A stretch of DNA of 64,000 nt from Pectinophora gossypiella (taxonomy: Eukaryota; Arthropoda; Insecta; Lepidoptera; Gelechiidae): NCBI RefSeq assembly GCF_024362695.1, contig NC_065405.1, forward strand, positions 3,790,672 to 3,854,671, read 5' to 3'. The notes beneath the pieces are model-generated. The model searched no databases. It saw only the letters and a program-made list of their open reading frames with translations, and had not been told where the DNA came from. Below are positions 61,911 through 64,000 of this stretch, one piece after another; the first letter of the stretch is position 1; every line of letters begins with the position of its first letter. A program made the translations under genes and the position numbers.

Positions 61911-63640
61911 AGTGCACTTGCTTTACGTCAATTATTATTTCCAAGATTTTTGATAGCGTACAAGGACAACAAGTTTATTTTCCAGTTAATCCTGAAGACG
62001 AAAATTGATTGAAAAAAGACTTAACTAATATTTTCTTCTGACGTCATGGACACCTACTGCCTGTCCACAAATACCTACTTATGGGTAAAACCAAAGAGGT
62101 AAAAAATTAAAGTGTCAAAACCAACATCCTGGCGATAGCTTTCGATGCACCAGCATGCACCAAGACCGATAATTACAATTATACTCGCTCCTTGTTCGAG
62201 AGGTTTTTTAACAGTGTAGTCTACGTCTTATGCTCCAGCATCGTCACAATTTTCAAAGCTCATATCCAAAGCTAAAAAAAAAAAGTTAGTTTCCCGCTTC
62301 CGAGCGCACCTGTCAACTAATGTCATTACGGTTTTTGTGCACCGGCGCGTCACTTCGCCTCCGTAAATAAACAGTATTTTAAACTAATTGAAAACTAATA
62401 TTTAACGCAAAAACATGATTGATGTAGTGCGACAAATCTGTTACTTACATAATCAAGTGCTTTTTTCTTTAAATAAGCTAGAAACAGTACCAAAGAAAAA
62501 ATGTGGAAGACGACGAGCGTAAGTTCTTTTTGATAAAACAAAATGTGGATTAAACTGGTAAGTCTTAACATTATCCATCTACTAAAACAAGAGAAGATTA
62601 TAATTATGATCAATTCAATTTGATTCCTTTTATTGTCGAAAACAAATTACTTTTTTTGAGGTTATAATTTTATAATCCTAACATTCGAAGAAGTAACTTA
62701 AGTCGGCACTTATTACTAATAAAAGTAACTAGTTTTATTAACAGAAATAATAATAATATTAAAATTGTATCGTGTTCGTGTTATAACAGTGATTTAAATG
62801 TTATACTTTGTTCCGATGTTGTTGTTGTTTAAATTCGCCTTATATAAGGCAGGCAAAGATCTGAGGACTATACAGTCTTGACTTTAGTAATTTAATATTC
62901 GAAAATCACGATCAAAATAGGCCTAAGCCTTGTCTTCAGTTCCTGATTGCCGCGTTTTTATTTTCATCTGTCACAAAAAAAAAGATTTTTATTTTTGTTT
63001 CTTTTCGTAATTCGTGTTCTTGACTTATGTGGTGGTTGATAACTTACTGTCAGCGAATGAAAAGAGCAGTTTTGTAATAAAACGAAGAGACCCAGTGAAA
63101 TATAACCACAGAATGGCATAGAAAAGTAAATAATAAACATGGAAATAATTTGACAAGTTCAGATAATTAGATGACAGAAGCACTTCATGTTTACCCTGTT
63201 CATCAAGAAGTACCTATGAGACAGTAGTACTCGATATTACAGAGGTCATCTACACCATTGGTAGACAAGATACATAACTTATTCAAGATAACACTTAAAA
63301 CATTTAGAGGATTATAATTGGTTCAATACAAGATAACCATACTTAAAAATGATATTATACTATATTATAACAGTACATAATCCCATCCCACAGTCTCTGT
63401 TAAGTGGTGATAATAATGTTATCTTCTCCGAATGATACTTACAATATAAGATGATGATAACATACCCTAACAATAAAAACAGAAAGAGTGTTAAGAGGGT
63501 ACAGGCAAGAGATAGCCTTATTATAGTAAGCAATTTCTTCCAAATTACTCTAATCTTATTATATTTCAAGCTTCCAACGTATGGGTGATGATTATTGGTA
63601 CCAACCTAACCAACAAGAGAACACCACTTGGAGAGTCACC
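61911..63640. other. AT-rich, nothing recognised
   Basis: Short frames only. No repeat copies or splice-linked exons are visible. Confidence 0.4.
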
Positions 63641-63649
63641 TAGTTAAGC

Positions 63650-64000
63650 ACTAGTAGTGAACTGTCTGACTAGAGGATAGACAGACTATTTGTTTCCTTT
63701 TAGAGCTATCACAATAGAGGATAGACAATGGACTTGATGTATCAACCCTATTAACTTAAAAATCAACCACTAAGACTGTTGCAAAGCGCAAATATACCTA
63801 TGTCTTATTTTAATACCTAGAGCCATCGTTTAGCGGATGGACAGTGGACTTGATGGTACCAACTCAATGTACATAAGAGCTATCACTAAAAAGTTCGCCA
63901 TTGCTAAGCGCTAATATACCTTTTTTACATTTCCATACCTAGAGCTATCACTTAGAGGATAGACAATGGACTTGAAGGCACAATGCACATAAGAGCTACC
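63650..64000 (+). repeat. Tandem repeat of about 120 bp, cut by the window edge
   Basis: AGAGCTATCAC..AGAGGATAGACAATGGACTT recurs at about 63702, 63819 and 63941 (spacing 117 and 122). A partial unit lies at 63669. Each unit also has a second ACATAAGAGCTA motif (63868, 63988; spacing 120) and GCAAAGCGC/GCTAAGCGC followed by TAATATACC. Confidence 0.75.

Noticed and set aside
61343..62012. Long Arg/Ala-rich frames on both strands
   Set aside because: By-products of the most GC-rich segment; none starts with a well-placed ATG linked to exons.

Overview
The window looks like nuclear DNA of a moth or butterfly (Lepidoptera). It is AT-rich, its genes are split by short introns, and it is full of lepidopteran-type retroposons: tRNA-headed SINEs, RTE-like LINE tails ending in GAA or GATGAT repeats, and short fold-back elements. 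The best marker gene is a complete orthologue of the insect transcription factor Ken. Ken and the two lipocalins were recognised by reading the translations; no database search was possible.

Layout. (1) 121-2300, plus strand: the last four coding exons of an MFSD6-like major-facilitator membrane protein, whose 5' part lies off the left edge. (2) 3946-5965, minus strand: a complete four-exon secreted lipocalin of the apolipoprotein D type (195 aa), convergent with the transporter. (3) 6.5-16.9 kb: no gene, only relics of mobile elements. (4) 16880-20909, minus strand: a second, five-exon lipocalin (311 aa) with a good TATA/initiator promoter and an unusual charged C-terminal tail of about 120 aa. 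(5) 21.0-28.6 kb: no gene, with two SINE families and two adjacent fold-back elements. (6) 28668-31846, minus strand: the four coding exons of ken (BTB domain plus three C2H2 fingers, 564 aa). (7) 31.9-61.6 kb: probably the long 5' leader intron(s) and regulatory domain of ken. It has a TATA-type promoter and candidate first exon at 57425-57742, a second candidate leader exon at 61347-61555, several GC-rich alternating purine-pyrimidine islands, and many repeats. (8) 62-64 kb: AT-rich sequence ending in a ~120-bp tandem repeat cut by the window edge.

The genes do not form an operon-like unit. The two lipocalins are likely tandem duplicates: intron phases match, one exon is exactly 185 nt in both, and four cysteines correspond. 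They have diverged in the position of the first coding intron and in the C-terminus. Ken is a repressor in the JAK/STAT and developmental pathways in flies, and a large regulatory intron is expected for such a gene.

No CRISPR array, rRNA or functional tRNA gene was seen. The points most worth checking are the frame-compatible upstream start for Ken 26 kb away, the tailed lipocalin, the perfect 39-bp-arm hairpin at 47082-47163, the SINE with an inverted head at 52812-53075, and the core block shared by two SINE families.
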